A stretch of DNA of 64,000 bases from Calothrix brevissima NIES-22 (GCF_002367995.1 NZ_AP018207.1:3347083-3411082), one strand, 5' to 3'; positions 1 through 10,397 are shown, counted from the first letter of the stretch. Made by a program: numbers and translations. Notes: generated by a model from the letters alone, not told the origin.

Positions 1-279
1 TCTCACATCTAAAGATTCTTTCGTACCATCTCTAATATCGGGAACACCCAATGTTCGAGAATCTATGCCTTGACTATAGGCATCAATCTCTTCTTTTTGA
101 AAGAGATTATTATGTAAAAATTCACCTACAAATCCATCACCTGCAATCGCAACTTTGCCTCCTAAAACGTCTATATAAAACTCCATGGATTTTTCCATGT
201 TATCCACGGTAATACCGAAATGTTGTATACCTTGAAGATAATGACCCAAGCCCGATCTAGTGTTTTGATGGTTGTTCAT
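1..279 (-). CDS. VOC-family (glyoxalase/dioxygenase fold) protein, 3' end cut off by the window
   Basis: Reading leftward from an ATG at 279 gives 93 codons without a stop, and the frame runs off the window edge. The protein has the opening of a vicinal-oxygen-chelate domain: QGIQHFGITVDNMEKSMEFY, with the early metal-ligand His in a first beta strand, then a helix and a VLGG turn. VOC proteins include glyoxalase I, extradiol dioxygenases and bleomycin-resistance proteins. The second metal ligands lie outside the window, so the reaction cannot be named. It stands alone, 938 bp from the next gene. Confidence 0.75.
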   Translation of the reverse strand, partial: MNNHQNTRSGLGHYLQGIQHFGITVDNMEKSMEFYIDVLGGKVAIAGDGFVGEFLHNNLFQKEEIDAYSQGIDSRTLGVPDIRDGTKESLDVR

Positions 280-1217
280 AAGAGAAATTTATCCTCGTTT
301 AACCTCACGTCTTATGGTTCGCTCAGAGGGTGCTTAAACAGTAAAAGCTGTGTCTAAATTTTTGACTTCCCCTGCCAAATTACAACTATATTTACCATAC
401 GCGTGAGAGTATAACGCTCTCACTTTATGTAGTACAAGAGACTCTTTAAATTTCATCATTCACAGCTTTACCCCTCTATATTAGTAAGTTGACTTGAAAT
501 CATCAAAGTATATATAATAACGTGCTAAAGCATACCTATTTTCTCGTTAATGGTTTTCCAAGTATTAGATAAATAGGTAATCACAATCTGCAACTACTGA
601 AATTTCACTACAATAGCTTTTGCTAATTTTTCGTAAATCCCTCTAATTAATTTTTCGTTACATACTGAGAAACGCTCCCAACGGCTTACTTAGATATAGT
701 GTGATATCTTGTTGCACAGTTAACTCTTTTGGATATTAGCTTATTGCTGAAAAATATTTAAGTCTGTTTGTGCTATAAACCGTAGGTATTGTCAAGATAT
801 CCCAAAAAATTTAGGTTTTCTTTAGTATTTCTAGAAAACAAACAACCCTGTTGAGAATCTGCTCAAAGAAATCCAGAAAATTTTAGATTCCTTTTGTTAA
901 TTACAACTATATAGCTATATAGATGACGCTTTGATGCTCTTCGTTTTCAGTTAGTAAAGAGCTTTCAAAATTATCTCATCAATCAGTAATTTATGTTCAA
1001 GAATTATACAAAGTGTGATATTTCTTGCTCGCTGTTAAATGTTATAGATAAGGTTAAGGTTATTGTTTTAGCTATGACTTGCAAGCATCCTGTCCTTTGC
1101 AAGTCTGTTACATTATGAGTCTGAGCGATCGCTTGATCGCCACAAGCTGCAAACAGCTATGAAGATCGTAGTTAGCTCAGAACTCATGTAGTTTGAGGTT
1201 TCAAAAGCTCAAAAAAT
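280..1217. other. Non-coding stretch, no gene seen
   Basis: AT-rich sequence with no convincing reading frame on either strand. It carries one HIP1 site near 1126. The string TTTTTCGTTACATACTG at 651-667 recurs exactly at 10588-10604, so a dispersed repeat lies here. No tRNA fold or clear terminator was recognised. Confidence 0.6.
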
Positions 1218-3017
1218 CTAGAAATTAATCTGAGTTCGGAGATTACCTACAAAAATTGCCGGATTACTATCAAAGTTATTTGGGTTCATAATGGCATAGA
1301 ATGCTGGAACTATCGCAATATTCCTAGTTAAGGGATAAAAATAAGTCGCTTCAATATTATATTGAGTGCCACCATTCCCGCCTCCAGAAACTAGAAATTG
1401 ACGCCCAGATGTGACATCAAAAGGCACCACAAAGGAGACAGTTCCCATTGCTCCTCGCTTACCCAAATCCGGAAAAGCTGCCCCTAACTGAAAAGCTTGG
1501 GCTGTAATTTCATCATCAGGAACCCCAGAGTTAGGATTAATTTGGGTAATAGCATAATTGTAGCGGCCAAAAATGCCAAATTTAGGATTTAGTAGCCAAT
1601 CGAAACTCACACCAAAAGCATGGACTTGGGAATAGCCTAAACCTCCTTGAGGCGCACCACCAGGCCCATCATCGGCTACACCATGCAGTGACCATAAAGG
1701 CTGAACTTGTCCAACTGGGTTGGGCATAATGTTGGAATAACCGTAAATCAAGCGAATATTCGCATTTTGATTAGGAGAAAAGGTTAACTCAGCAATAGTA
1801 GAATTTGTACCTCCAAATAGTCCTTTAGATGGATCGCTAGCAGTGCGTAAAAAACTTGGTAAAAATTCGGTACTTTGAGCTAAATAAGCCAAATTTAATT
1901 TAAATTGGTCGTTAATTTTCCATGAGGCGATCGCACCAGCACCACGTTTGACGTTAGCGATTAAAGGATGCTCAATTGATTGATAGCTACTAGCACCATT
2001 AAAGAAGAGGGTGAAACGGTTGAAGTCAAAAAAGTTATAGTAATTGACTGCTGGCCCAACTGCTAGTTGCAAAGAATCATTAAGAGGGAATCTATAATAT
2101 AATTCCGATATGATTAGCTCAGTACTGCCTCTTTCCGGTCTAGGAGTTTGATCGGTAAAGGGCACGGCGAAATTGTTGAACGTTCCCGCAGAGCCAAACT
2201 CATTCACAGGTGAGTTACCATTACCTGCGGCTAAGGTCGTCACCAGGGCATCTCTACCAGAAAAAGAGGTATTTAAATTTAACCAAGTTAATGTACTAAA
2301 AGTAATATTCGGGTCTTTTGTTACTTGCCTTACCAGAGGTTGAGTGAAGCCAGTAGCCGGATCTCGAAGAGCGCTAGGGCCAGCTTGACTAAAACCGAGA
2401 GCCTGGGTTCCTTCGGCCAGAACAGTATCACCTGCGGTGGCACCGGTGAGATTGAACCAGACAAAGCCATTGAGCTTAGTAGTTGTGGAAAATTGATTGG
2501 CTTCTAATTCGCTGGTACGTGCTTCTAAAGCGTCTACTCTCCCGCGCAACGTAGCCAGTTCAGCAGCAAATTCTTCTTGTAGTTTTTGCAGACTCCCTAA
2601 ATCTTCTTTTGTTACCAGATCGCTAGTGGATGCGGCTATAAACCCTTGCATTTGATCTAAGCAAGCGTTTAAACCAGCAGCAAATTCATAGCGGGTGAGG
2701 GCACGGTTACCGCGAAACGTACTATCAGGGTAGCCAGCGATACAACCATAGCGTTCGACGAGATTACGTAGTGCTTCAAAAGCCCAGTCTCCAGGTGCGA
2801 CATCTTGCAGTTGGGAAACATTAGTAATTTGTCCCATACTATCGTCAGTCTCAGTGGGATTGTTAGGGTCAAGGGGCGGTAGTGCCTCTAGATTGGAGTT
2901 ACCGCTTAAATTGTCAGTTATTTCTGCCCTCACATGACTATTGGTGATGACTGACGAAATTGCGATCGCCACAACTATCGGCATCTGACCAGATACTAAC
3001 TTTCTCAACTTAGACAT
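1218..3017 (-). CDS. SLH-domain outer-membrane porin (cyanobacterial SomA/B, 'iron uptake porin' type)
   Basis: About 599 residues. Residues 1-31 form a signal peptide ending VRA. A Pro/Asp-rich linker leads to an S-layer-homology domain at about 62-120 (DWAFEALRNLVERYGC, then RALTRYEFAAGLNAC). A coiled coil follows at about 135-175, then an OprB-like beta barrel ending in the aromatic residue F. This is the standard design of cyanobacterial porins: SLH binds the cell wall and the barrel spans the outer membrane. Members have been linked to uptake of iron and small solutes, but selectivity cannot be read here. I chose the ATG at 3017 over an in-frame GTG 15 bases upstream because GAGAG sits at ribosome-binding distance. 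The 5' leader holds GTGTGAG, complementary to the loop of the sRNA Yfr1. Confidence 0.93.
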   Translation of the reverse strand: MSKLRKLVSGQMPIVVAIAISSVITNSHVRAEITDNLSGNSNLEALPPLDPNNPTETDDSMGQITNVSQLQDVAPGDWAFEALRNLVERYGCIAGYPDSTFRGNRALTRYEFAAGLNACLDQMQGFIAASTSDLVTKEDLGSLQKLQEEFAAELATLRGRVDALEARTSELEANQFSTTTKLNGFVWFNLTGATAGDTVLAEGTQALGFSQAGPSALRDPATGFTQPLVRQVTKDPNITFSTLTWLNLNTSFSGRDALVTTLAAGNGNSPVNEFGSAGTFNNFAVPFTDQTPRPERGSTELIISELYYRFPLNDSLQLAVGPAVNYYNFFDFNRFTLFFNGASSYQSIEHPLIANVKRGAGAIASWKINDQFKLNLAYLAQSTEFLPSFLRTASDPSKGLFGGTNSTIAELTFSPNQNANIRLIYGYSNIMPNPVGQVQPLWSLHGVADDGPGGAPQGGLGYSQVHAFGVSFDWLLNPKFGIFGRYNYAITQINPNSGVPDDEITAQAFQLGAAFPDLGKRGAMGTVSFVVPFDVTSGRQFLVSGGGNGGTQYNIEATYFYPLTRNIAIVPAFYAIMNPNNFDSNPAIFVGNLRTQINF

Positions 3018-4298
3018 CTTTATTTCTCTCACACCACACGCTCAGTGATGATACTATACTGAAGTGATAATAGTAAATTTTATACCAAAAAATTAACATT
3101 ATTTTATATTCCCCCAATTCACTATCACCAAATTTGAGATTTTAAATTGTGGATTGGGGTAGGGGCTGGTTGAATAATGATATTTGTGAACCTACTCCTA
3201 CCTCAATTATCTTTGCTGGAAAATCCGAATTAAGCTAATTCGCGTCTAAATTGCATGACTACTACTGTACAGGCGGGTTCATCGATATCCCCGCCCGTCA
3301 ACGACGATGTAAATAAAACTTACCCTTACGCTCAACAGGCCTGACGATGGATTGTGCAACTTACAAAGTAGAATAGCTGAGTTTGATTAACAAATTTATA
3401 GTTTTATGCTAAGGTTATCCATTTGGAAATTTTATAATTAAATTATTTAAGCTAAAGTTAAGAAAAGTTTAGTATGTAATAACTACAATTTATATTTAAG
3501 CTATAAAATCTATAATTCTTAGGTTTGATGAAAATTTAGTTACTATTAGTTACTAATATATATAAAACTCAGTTGACAAATAACTTAGTTTTACACACTA
3601 TTAAACATGGTTCCCATACATGTTATGGAGCTTGAGATTACAGAACAGGACTTACGCCACTGCACAAGCGATCGCTAAATTGTAGTACAATCACACTATA
3701 GTCAGTGACGCAACTGGCACAGGGCGATGCCTAGTTAATAGTACATCATTATTAATTGCATCCGATTCCGAAAGCTTGCTCAACGCATAAGAATTCGCTG
3801 CAAAAGGCAACACTATTTAAATATTCATGATTAAATAGGTAGAGGTTGTATTAGATAAATGTTACTTACAGTAATGAGATGAATCAAGCTTAGTTACTGC
3901 AAATACTTATTAAGTAGTCAAATTAATTAGACAATTACTAATTTAGCAGAACATTTAGAGTGTATTAGCTATGATGCAATTAACTATTATTTAAAACCCG
4001 CAAAATTAACACCTCGTTGACTATTGAGATCATATCAAAGCAGTAGTTGAGTATAATGCCAATGCTTAGATCATATTTGATGATAGCGTTTTAGATAAAA
4101 GTTCTTCTGAATAAATACAGATGATGAGGAGACAATTATAGTGGTAATGCAACTAAAACTTCCAAGTATTCTTATGTGCTTGGTTTGATTTTAATTGTCG
4201 CGGCGTCAGGCACAATCATACCCACTCTTTGTGCCAGTTGCTTAAGTCCTGTAGAATAGTCCATAAGTTAAAACAATAAACAAGAGAGTTAGCAGTTT
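3018..4298. other. Long non-coding stretch with possible decayed coding traces
   Basis: About 1.28 kb without a supported gene. A single arm of the AGGACTTACGC repeat family lies at about 3650-3660. Between 4142 and 4258 one frame without a start codon encodes a hydrophobic tail (YVLGLILIVAASG) ending at TAG. It follows a GAGGAG motif and a 15-codon frame, so it may be a frameshifted small membrane protein. A 29-codon frame at 3255-3344 has no recognisable relative. Confidence 0.5.
3028..3034 (-). promoter_or_regulatory. Possible Yfr1 sRNA pairing site in the porin leader
   Basis: On the minus strand the leader reads GGTGTGAGAGAAATAAAG before the ATG. GTGTGAG is the exact complement of CUCACAC, part of the conserved unpaired ACUCCUCACAC of cyanobacterial Yfr1. 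Yfr1 is known to repress som porin mRNAs in Prochlorococcus by pairing near the ribosome-binding site. The match here is only 7 bases. Confidence 0.35.
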
Positions 4299-4640
4299 AT
4301 GGCATACAAAAATGCAGTTCTAGATGACAAAGAACTTCAAGAAGCTTTAAAAAAAATCAATCCTAAGTTTGGTGATTTTGTGACTCGGGTAGCTGGAGAA
4401 GCTTGGGGTCAGCCACTAATAGATCAAAAAACCAAGGCTTTGATTACAATTGCTATTGATGTTGTCAACCAAGATCATGTAGGGCCAGGTAATCCTTTTA
4501 AAGCCCATGTAAATATGGCTCTGCAGCAAGGAGCAACCAGAGAAGAAATTGAAGAACTACTCTTATTTACCTGTGTTTATGCAGGTTTTAATAAAGCTGC
4601 TGGTTGTTTTGGTGCTTTAAATGAAATATTTGACTGTTGA
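4299..4640 (+). CDS. Carboxymuconolactone decarboxylase (CMD/AhpD-fold) family protein
   Basis: 113 residues, one all-helical CMD domain. The centre (ALITIAIDVVNQDHVGPGNP, then FKAHVNMALQQGATREEIEE) matches the family, where the His lies in the conserved helix. The CxxC pair of AhpD-type peroxidase partners is absent, so a disulfide-reductase role is unlikely. It resembles the gamma-carboxymuconolactone decarboxylase-like branch, whose members are mostly uncharacterised. An AGAGAG purine run precedes the ATG. The gene is monocistronic, with a strong bidirectional terminator 38 bases after its stop. Confidence 0.85.
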   Translation: MAYKNAVLDDKELQEALKKINPKFGDFVTRVAGEAWGQPLIDQKTKALITIAIDVVNQDHVGPGNPFKAHVNMALQQGATREEIEELLLFTCVYAGFNKAAGCFGALNEIFDC

Positions 4641-4677
4641 TTGAAATTTTCATCTTTTTTGAATTTTCATGCTTATG

Positions 4678-4708
4678 AAAAAGCCGCTATTGAGCGGCTT
4701 TTTTTATT
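4678..4708. terminator. Bidirectional rho-independent terminator
   Basis: The stem GCCGCT/AGCGGC closes on loop ATTG, with an A run before it and seven T after it. It works on paper for both the CMD gene (plus) and the multicopper oxidase gene (minus), which converge here. Confidence 0.85.
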
Positions 4709-4716
4709 GACGATAA

Positions 4717-7700
4717 CTAAGCCACACTCAACTTAATTTGCACAATCATGTCATTGAAGTCGGCATCACCATTATTATATAAATCTTCAAATCCAAAAAC
4801 ATTATCACCTAAGAGGCGAATGTGATCCATCCGATCTGAGTTAGCACCCAAAAAGGCAAAATAAACTTGCGAAGAATTATTTCTTGCTAAAACTGCCTCT
4901 GGACTACTATTAGCAATAATAAATGGTGCAAATAAAGAACCTGCCTGGAAAGTTCCTCGCTGGTTTGCTGTAACTTGATTTCCTACGCTCAAATCAATGC
5001 CTTCAACTCGTCTGCGAACTGCTTCTTGAGCATACCCTGCGTCATTAGGACGTAAATCAGCTTGACCATCGCCATTGGTATCAATACCACCATCGGCAGA
5101 GACAATCTGATAAAAACCGACAAAGTTACGATAAGCGGCTTCACTATTGACCTGAAATTCAGCATTAACCTTACCAGTCAAACCACTCAAATCAACAATT
5201 TCGCTTTGGGCATTTCCTTGAAGTTTTGAGCCTAAAGATATATCAGTATTTGTTACCTGAACCTTGACAATCAAACTTTGGGAAGTATTAGCATTATTAC
5301 CGGAATTATCCTTCCAAGATAAAGAGAATTCATTAGATGTTAAGTCGGTAATTTTTAAGGAGTCAGAAAACAAGACTTCTTGGGTTGAGGTCAATCCAGC
5401 TTGAACAGAATCGATACTGCCATTTTTAACTAGGAAAAATTTCAGATTGACATTAGAGTTAAATTCCAACAAGCGGATCAAGTTTTGAGGATTGAAACCG
5501 TTAGGACTATTGAAAATAGAGGAAAAAACTACTTGACTGCGTTTGAGAGCTGCTTGTGTATAACCAGAGCCTCCCGGAGCAATACCATTGATATCTCCTT
5601 GTTCATTATCGGTAATACATACTCCTACTTCACTGACGACTGAAGAAATTTCCTCTGTGAGCGTGACTTTGAGTTTGGTCTTACCACTGTAATTTTTGAA
5701 GGTGAAGACATCATTATTAGAGTCTTTGAAGAGTTTAGGAAAATTGAGATATTCTGGGATGTTTTCATCCTTCAGATGAACTAATTCGTAATCACCCTCT
5801 TGTTTACGTGTATAAAGAACTGGTTCCCCTGAAGCTGATGTGAGATCGGCAAAACTTCCTAAAAAGTCGTTAATTTTGTCTTTATCGTCAAAAGCTAATT
5901 CTGCATCTAAGCGCAGTGGATCGCCAGTAGATTGTTCACTTCCTCCGTGGTGTCCGCCTCCGCCTACATAAGTTAATACCTTGACCTTTTGCTGCTCACC
6001 ATTAGGCACATCCTTAGCCAGAGTCGTGATATTGGCACGATAGCTTTGAACAGCCTTGCTATTGGGTAATTTTGGTCTTTGGAGTATGTAACCAGAAGTT
6101 ACATCAATTTCCCCTGTATATGCGTCACCATAGGGTTTGTAATCGCTTAACAAAGCTGTATCATGGGCAGTATCTTTGCCATTTGCGATCGCACTAGTAC
6201 CCATAGCTGCAATTGATTTGCCGCTATAGATTTCTATGCCGCCTCCACTACCTTGACCAACAAGGATATCGTCAAAATTATCGCCGTTTATATCTCCTGT
6301 TGCTAGGTTGATTTTGCCTTGATAACCGTGATGAAAAGGGTCAAGATTAGCCAACAAAGTATAATCTTTACCACTGAAAATTTTCACTTTGGGGGCAATC
6401 GTTCCACCGACACCCACAACAATATCTGCAAAGCCATCGGCATTAATGTCCCCAACTGCTATTGATGCAGTTTGCTGCTGCTGTGTTTCTAAAGAAACAC
6501 TATTATCCTCAAAAGGTTTAAACTCTTTAAGTAGTAAAGTTGCATCTGAACCATCAAGTTTTTTCTGACCTGCATTTTGCCGATCGATTAGTGCTTTGCC
6601 ATCAAAGACTTTAACGATGAATTGACCGCCAGAATTATCTAAGGAACGCTGAATAGTCACAACATCAGTAACATTGTCTGTGACATTTTGATTATTTTTT
6701 GTTTTATAATTCACGTCTGCGATCGCTACATCTATGCCTTTGCGGAAGTTATTTCCATAGGCAGCCAGAGCGATATCTTGCTTGAGATTGTTGGCTCTAA
6801 TGAGTGTTAATTCTCCCCGGTTCTCCTCAGTTGCCGCCAAACCCACCCAGGTGTCTGCTGTGTTCAGAATTACCCTTACAGGAGCCATCATCCCGGCATC
6901 TTCATGGAACAGAATATGACAATGGTTAACAAAAGTACCTGGATAGTCATCGAAGGGCATCAAAATGCTAACTTCAGAAGGTGTGCCTGTTACAGCTGGG
7001 TCAGTTGGTGGTGAGCCATAGGGGCGATTATTGGTATTCGGCGGGGTACTAGGATCGTAAGCAGGTGGGAGATTAATAGTGTCATTTTGCACACCATCTA
7101 AGTAACCGGAAATTTCGTTAACGGGGATACCATTAACTTTTAGGATGCTAAATTCATTTTGATGAATGTGAAAAGGATGCCATTCTGTCGATGTGTTTCG
7201 GATATTCCAGATCTCTTTAGTACCTAACATTGGCATTGTCAGAGGTACCATCGAATCCGTAAAGTTTTCCGAAAAATACTGTCCATCAATGAGAAACGCA
7301 CCTTGGAAACTTTTCGGATCTAAATCACTCAGAGGTACAAATGGGGGTGCAGCCAAGGCGGCAGCAATGTTAGTTGACCAAACGTATGTACGTTCCCGGA
7401 ATTTGCCTTGTTGGGCTTCAGCAATAAGTTGATCGAGTTGCTGGGCTTTATCTTTGAGGCGCTGATATGCTTCGGGAGCTGCTCCAGTAGTGACAGTATC
7501 ACCTGTAACTGTGACAGTGGCTAAGACTTGTGGCCCCCAAATTAAGTGACCATCATTAAAGCCTTTTTGGTTGCCAATGGCAGTGGGTGCCTTATCCCCT
7601 AAAATTTCTTTTGTCCCATTCGATAAAAAGTAGTAAGTACCTGCTTTCTCAAACCAGTTTTGAATGGTATATCTCTGTCCTGGCCCTAAAATTGGTATTT

Positions 7701-8907
7701 CAGTAACTACTTCGGTGTTAGAAGCTACTGCTCCAGTTAAATCTCCATCTGTGCCAATTAGTCTCACTGCTTGCGGAGTCAATGACCCATCAGCTTCCAG
7801 TTTCACCAACTGAATATTGTGGAAAGCATTGGTATTCATGTTGGTGAAGCCGAACACATTCCACTCACCAGTTGTTAGTTCCAGGGTAGGATTGTATTGA
7901 CCGTTAACCGTGTGAATTACGTTTTCTACAGGTTCTGCTAATACACCACCACCATAAGGAAAGGTCAAGTTAGGCGGAGGATTGCCCAGTGGATTTGCCG
8001 GACTATAAACTGCTGGTAAGGCATTGTAACCTGTAAAAACGGCATCTGATAGTGTGTAGATGGGATTGCCGTTAGCATCTAGTTCTACTGCTAAGGGTGT
8101 ACCCGCCGGCAATGGAGCGTTACTTTGATTGAGGGGATCGGTGGCGCTGCCTGGTCTGTTGATTTGCTGAATCCCAAACGTGTTCAAGGCCATGAAATGC
8201 ATGGACTGTTCTTTAGGATTCCAGAGATTGAGATCTGGTAGAGTTTCCGGGGGTAATACTAGTAACTGACCTGCTAAACCCGAAGCAACTTGTTCATTTG
8301 TTAATCCATGCAGGTGCGGGTGATACCAATTGGTGCCAATTGCATGGTTGTCTGGGATTGTGATACTGTAGTCCCAGCTGTCTTCTGGTTCGATGGCTAG
8401 CAGTACATTATCTCCATGTCCTACAGGTGAAACATGTAGTCCGTGAGTATGTAAGTTACTTACTTGTTCTTTACCTTGTACTTCCTTGCTTAAATCATTG
8501 ATGAGCTTGATTTTTATGGTATCCCCAGGTTCAGTAATGATGAAAGGCCCGGGAATCAAGCCATTATAGGCTCTTAAAAATTCGTAGGGCGTTTCTGCAT
8601 TATTCAACCAGGGAACTTTACCATCTCCTGATTTGAGCGTTCCAAAGCCATCAATTGTGATTTGGCTGAGGTCGCTCATTGTCAGTGTGATGTCTAAAGT
8701 ATCTGAACCATGACCCCAACTAGAGTAATATGTGTTGGTTTGTAAACCTTTTTGCCAATCACTAAAAGGGTCTTTAAAGATAACAGGAGTTTTATGCTGG
8801 GGTAAAACTTTTAAATAGCCGGATTTATCAAAATTGCTACTCCAGGCGTTTAAGTTATCTGCACCAATAATGTACTTATCTACCAGATTATTAGGAATCT
8901 CAGTCAT
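4717..8907 (-). CDS. Giant multicopper oxidase with FG-GAP repeats and C-terminal DUF4114-type modules
   Basis: 1396 residues. Residues 1-700 form a three-domain laccase/CotA-like multicopper oxidase with all four copper motifs: HTHGLH at 153, WYHPHLHG at about 194, EWHPFHIH with H577, and HCHILFHEDAGM with H662-C663-H664, H668 and axial M673. So type 1 and trinuclear copper sites should form. FG-GAP/VCBS-like repeats follow at about 815-885 (VGDINADGFADIVVG, TGDINGDNFDDILVG). Two DUF4114-like modules at about 1110-1230 and 1260-1396 end in the signature FGFEDLYNNGDADFND. No N-terminal signal peptide is visible; a type I route is one possibility. An AGGAGA box precedes the ATG. The substrate (phenol, Mn(II), bilin or other) cannot be told from sequence. 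Its DUF4114 tail is shared with the protein at 16531. Confidence 0.93.
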   Translation of the reverse strand: MTEIPNNLVDKYIIGADNLNAWSSNFDKSGYLKVLPQHKTPVIFKDPFSDWQKGLQTNTYYSSWGHGSDTLDITLTMSDLSQITIDGFGTLKSGDGKVPWLNNAETPYEFLRAYNGLIPGPFIITEPGDTIKIKLINDLSKEVQGKEQVSNLHTHGLHVSPVGHGDNVLLAIEPEDSWDYSITIPDNHAIGTNWYHPHLHGLTNEQVASGLAGQLLVLPPETLPDLNLWNPKEQSMHFMALNTFGIQQINRPGSATDPLNQSNAPLPAGTPLAVELDANGNPIYTLSDAVFTGYNALPAVYSPANPLGNPPPNLTFPYGGGVLAEPVENVIHTVNGQYNPTLELTTGEWNVFGFTNMNTNAFHNIQLVKLEADGSLTPQAVRLIGTDGDLTGAVASNTEVVTEIPILGPGQRYTIQNWFEKAGTYYFLSNGTKEILGDKAPTAIGNQKGFNDGHLIWGPQVLATVTVTGDTVTTGAAPEAYQRLKDKAQQLDQLIAEAQQGKFRERTYVWSTNIAAALAAPPFVPLSDLDPKSFQGAFLIDGQYFSENFTDSMVPLTMPMLGTKEIWNIRNTSTEWHPFHIHQNEFSILKVNGIPVNEISGYLDGVQNDTINLPPAYDPSTPPNTNNRPYGSPPTDPAVTGTPSEVSILMPFDDYPGTFVNHCHILFHEDAGMMAPVRVILNTADTWVGLAATEENRGELTLIRANNLKQDIALAAYGNNFRKGIDVAIADVNYKTKNNQNVTDNVTDVVTIQRSLDNSGGQFIVKVFDGKALIDRQNAGQKKLDGSDATLLLKEFKPFEDNSVSLETQQQQTASIAVGDINADGFADIVVGVGGTIAPKVKIFSGKDYTLLANLDPFHHGYQGKINLATGDINGDNFDDILVGQGSGGGIEIYSGKSIAAMGTSAIANGKDTAHDTALLSDYKPYGDAYTGEIDVTSGYILQRPKLPNSKAVQSYRANITTLAKDVPNGEQQKVKVLTYVGGGGHHGGSEQSTGDPLRLDAELAFDDKDKINDFLGSFADLTSASGEPVLYTRKQEGDYELVHLKDENIPEYLNFPKLFKDSNNDVFTFKNYSGKTKLKVTLTEEISSVVSEVGVCITDNEQGDINGIAPGGSGYTQAALKRSQVVFSSIFNSPNGFNPQNLIRLLEFNSNVNLKFFLVKNGSIDSVQAGLTSTQEVLFSDSLKITDLTSNEFSLSWKDNSGNNANTSQSLIVKVQVTNTDISLGSKLQGNAQSEIVDLSGLTGKVNAEFQVNSEAAYRNFVGFYQIVSADGGIDTNGDGQADLRPNDAGYAQEAVRRRVEGIDLSVGNQVTANQRGTFQAGSLFAPFIIANSSPEAVLARNNSSQVYFAFLGANSDRMDHIRLLGDNVFGFEDLYNNGDADFNDMIVQIKLSVA

Positions 8908-9218
8908 GTTTCAATCATCTCCTAGCAACAATAGCGTTTGAAATAATGAGAACGAAAAAGCAATGACTCGTCTTGATGAGACTATCAACCACAGATGCTA
9001 TTAATTGGACAATATGTAAAATAATTTACTTTATGTACTGACAAGAATCGAGTAAATATATAGTATATTTTGTGACGATGTAACTTGTCTGCTGTGGGTA
9101 TTGATTGGGAATTTTTTGTGATACAGGGACATCTTAGCTCAAAGTCTAGCTTTTAGGTAAAATGTATCTGCAAGCTCGTAAAATAGTTTTCGGTTAGTAA
9201 TTTTTAGTAGCTGATCGA
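8908..9218. promoter_or_regulatory. Divergent intergenic region between the copper oxidase and LtrA-like genes
   Basis: 311 AT-rich bases separate two divergent starts, so both promoters probably lie here. The minus-strand side has a good AGGAGA ribosome-binding box at about 8918-8923. No operator-like palindrome stood out. Confidence 0.5.
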
Positions 9219-10397
9219 ATGAAAAAAAGTTTGTGGCAAGCTCCTAGATTAAGGGTTGCTGAAGAAGAGGAAGAAAGACGTGCCACTTGGCTCGAACTTT
9301 TTTATGATTTAATATTTGTGGTAGCGATCGCTGAATTAGCACACAATCTGAGCAAGGACGTAACTTTACCAGGATTTATCGGCTTTATTGTGCTATTTAT
9401 ACCAATTTGGTGGTGCTGGCTAGGTGCTACATTTTACGCTACGCTCTTTGATACTGATGACCTGAGCGATCGCTTGTTAACTTTGGTACAAATGACTATT
9501 GTAGCAGGGCTGACAGTCAATGTACATCATGGAATGAGTACATCGTCTCATGGTTTTGCGATCGCCTATGTAGCTGCTCGTAGCATTCTCATCCTCCAGT
9601 TTTTGATTGCTGGCTATTTTGTCCCCGAAGCTCGTCCCTTAACTAATTGGTACGCTAGAGGTTTTAGTGTAGGTGCAGCCTTGTGGTTAGTATCGCTGCT
9701 GGTACAAGGTGACTGGCGTTTTGCAATTTGGGGTATAGCTTTGATTTTAGAATTGCTGACTCCTCTAGGTACAGGTCACATAGCAGCGCGTATACCACCC
9801 AATGTTTCTCACGTTCCAGAACGTCTGGGACTATTTACAATCATTGTTTTAGGTGAGTCAGTTGCAGCCGTAGTTAAAGGCGTAGCCGGTAAAGAATGGG
9901 ATACCGCATCAGTATTGACGGCTTTATTAGGAATGAGTATAGCTTTTAGCTTGTGGTGGCTTTACTTTGAAAGTGTAGATAAATCGCCACTAGAGACTAT
10001 GAAAGCTGGGAAAATCAACATTTTTATTACTTGGCTTTATTCTCACCTGTTTCTCGCTATTGGTCTAGCAGCCACAGGGGTGGGAGTGGAACACATCATT
10101 ACCAAAAGTGCAGCTAATATTCTGCCAGCAACCGAACGTTGGCTTTTGTGTGGTGCTGTGACTCTGTGTTTGATAATTTTAGCTGTGATTAACTTTACAA
10201 CTGGTATTTTAGAAAGAACTCGACAAGGAAGAATTTTCAGCCTCTATCTTTTAGGATCGGGAGGATTTATTTTATTCCTGGCTATTGCTGGGATGAGTTT
10301 ACCCCCTATAGTTTTAATTGCCCTAGTTGCGGCTGCTTGTCTAGCCACAGTGGCTTTAGATTTATTCACAAAAAGTCAACATAATTCTTATTCGTGA
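9219..10397 (+). CDS. Low temperature requirement A (LtrA)-family membrane protein
   Basis: 392 residues with roughly ten hydrophobic helices. The N-terminus reads RRATWLELFYDLIFVVAIAE, the hallmark of the LtrA family (a WxELFFDL-type motif before the first membrane helix). Family members in Listeria were linked to growth in the cold, but the biochemical activity is unknown. It is divergent from the copper oxidase and lies between the two halves of the exoprotein locus. Whether it belongs to that system is an inference from position only. A hairpin terminator follows 30 bases after the stop. Confidence 0.88.
   Translation: MKKSLWQAPRLRVAEEEEERRATWLELFYDLIFVVAIAELAHNLSKDVTLPGFIGFIVLFIPIWWCWLGATFYATLFDTDDLSDRLLTLVQMTIVAGLTVNVHHGMSTSSHGFAIAYVAARSILILQFLIAGYFVPEARPLTNWYARGFSVGAALWLVSLLVQGDWRFAIWGIALILELLTPLGTGHIAARIPPNVSHVPERLGLFTIIVLGESVAAVVKGVAGKEWDTASVLTALLGMSIAFSLWWLYFESVDKSPLETMKAGKINIFITWLYSHLFLAIGLAATGVGVEHIITKSAANILPATERWLLCGAVTLCLIILAVINFTTGILERTRQGRIFSLYLLGSGGFILFLAIAGMSLPPIVLIALVAAACLATVALDLFTKSQHNSYS

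Noticed and set aside
3255-3344. 29-codon frame in the non-coding stretch after the porin
   Set aside because: No ribosome-binding box and no related peptide known to me; it overlaps a GGCGGG-rich repeat-like segment.
7193-7432. Plus-strand frame of 79 codons opposite the copper oxidase
   Set aside because: It is antisense to a conserved copper-binding domain and has no recognisable protein features.
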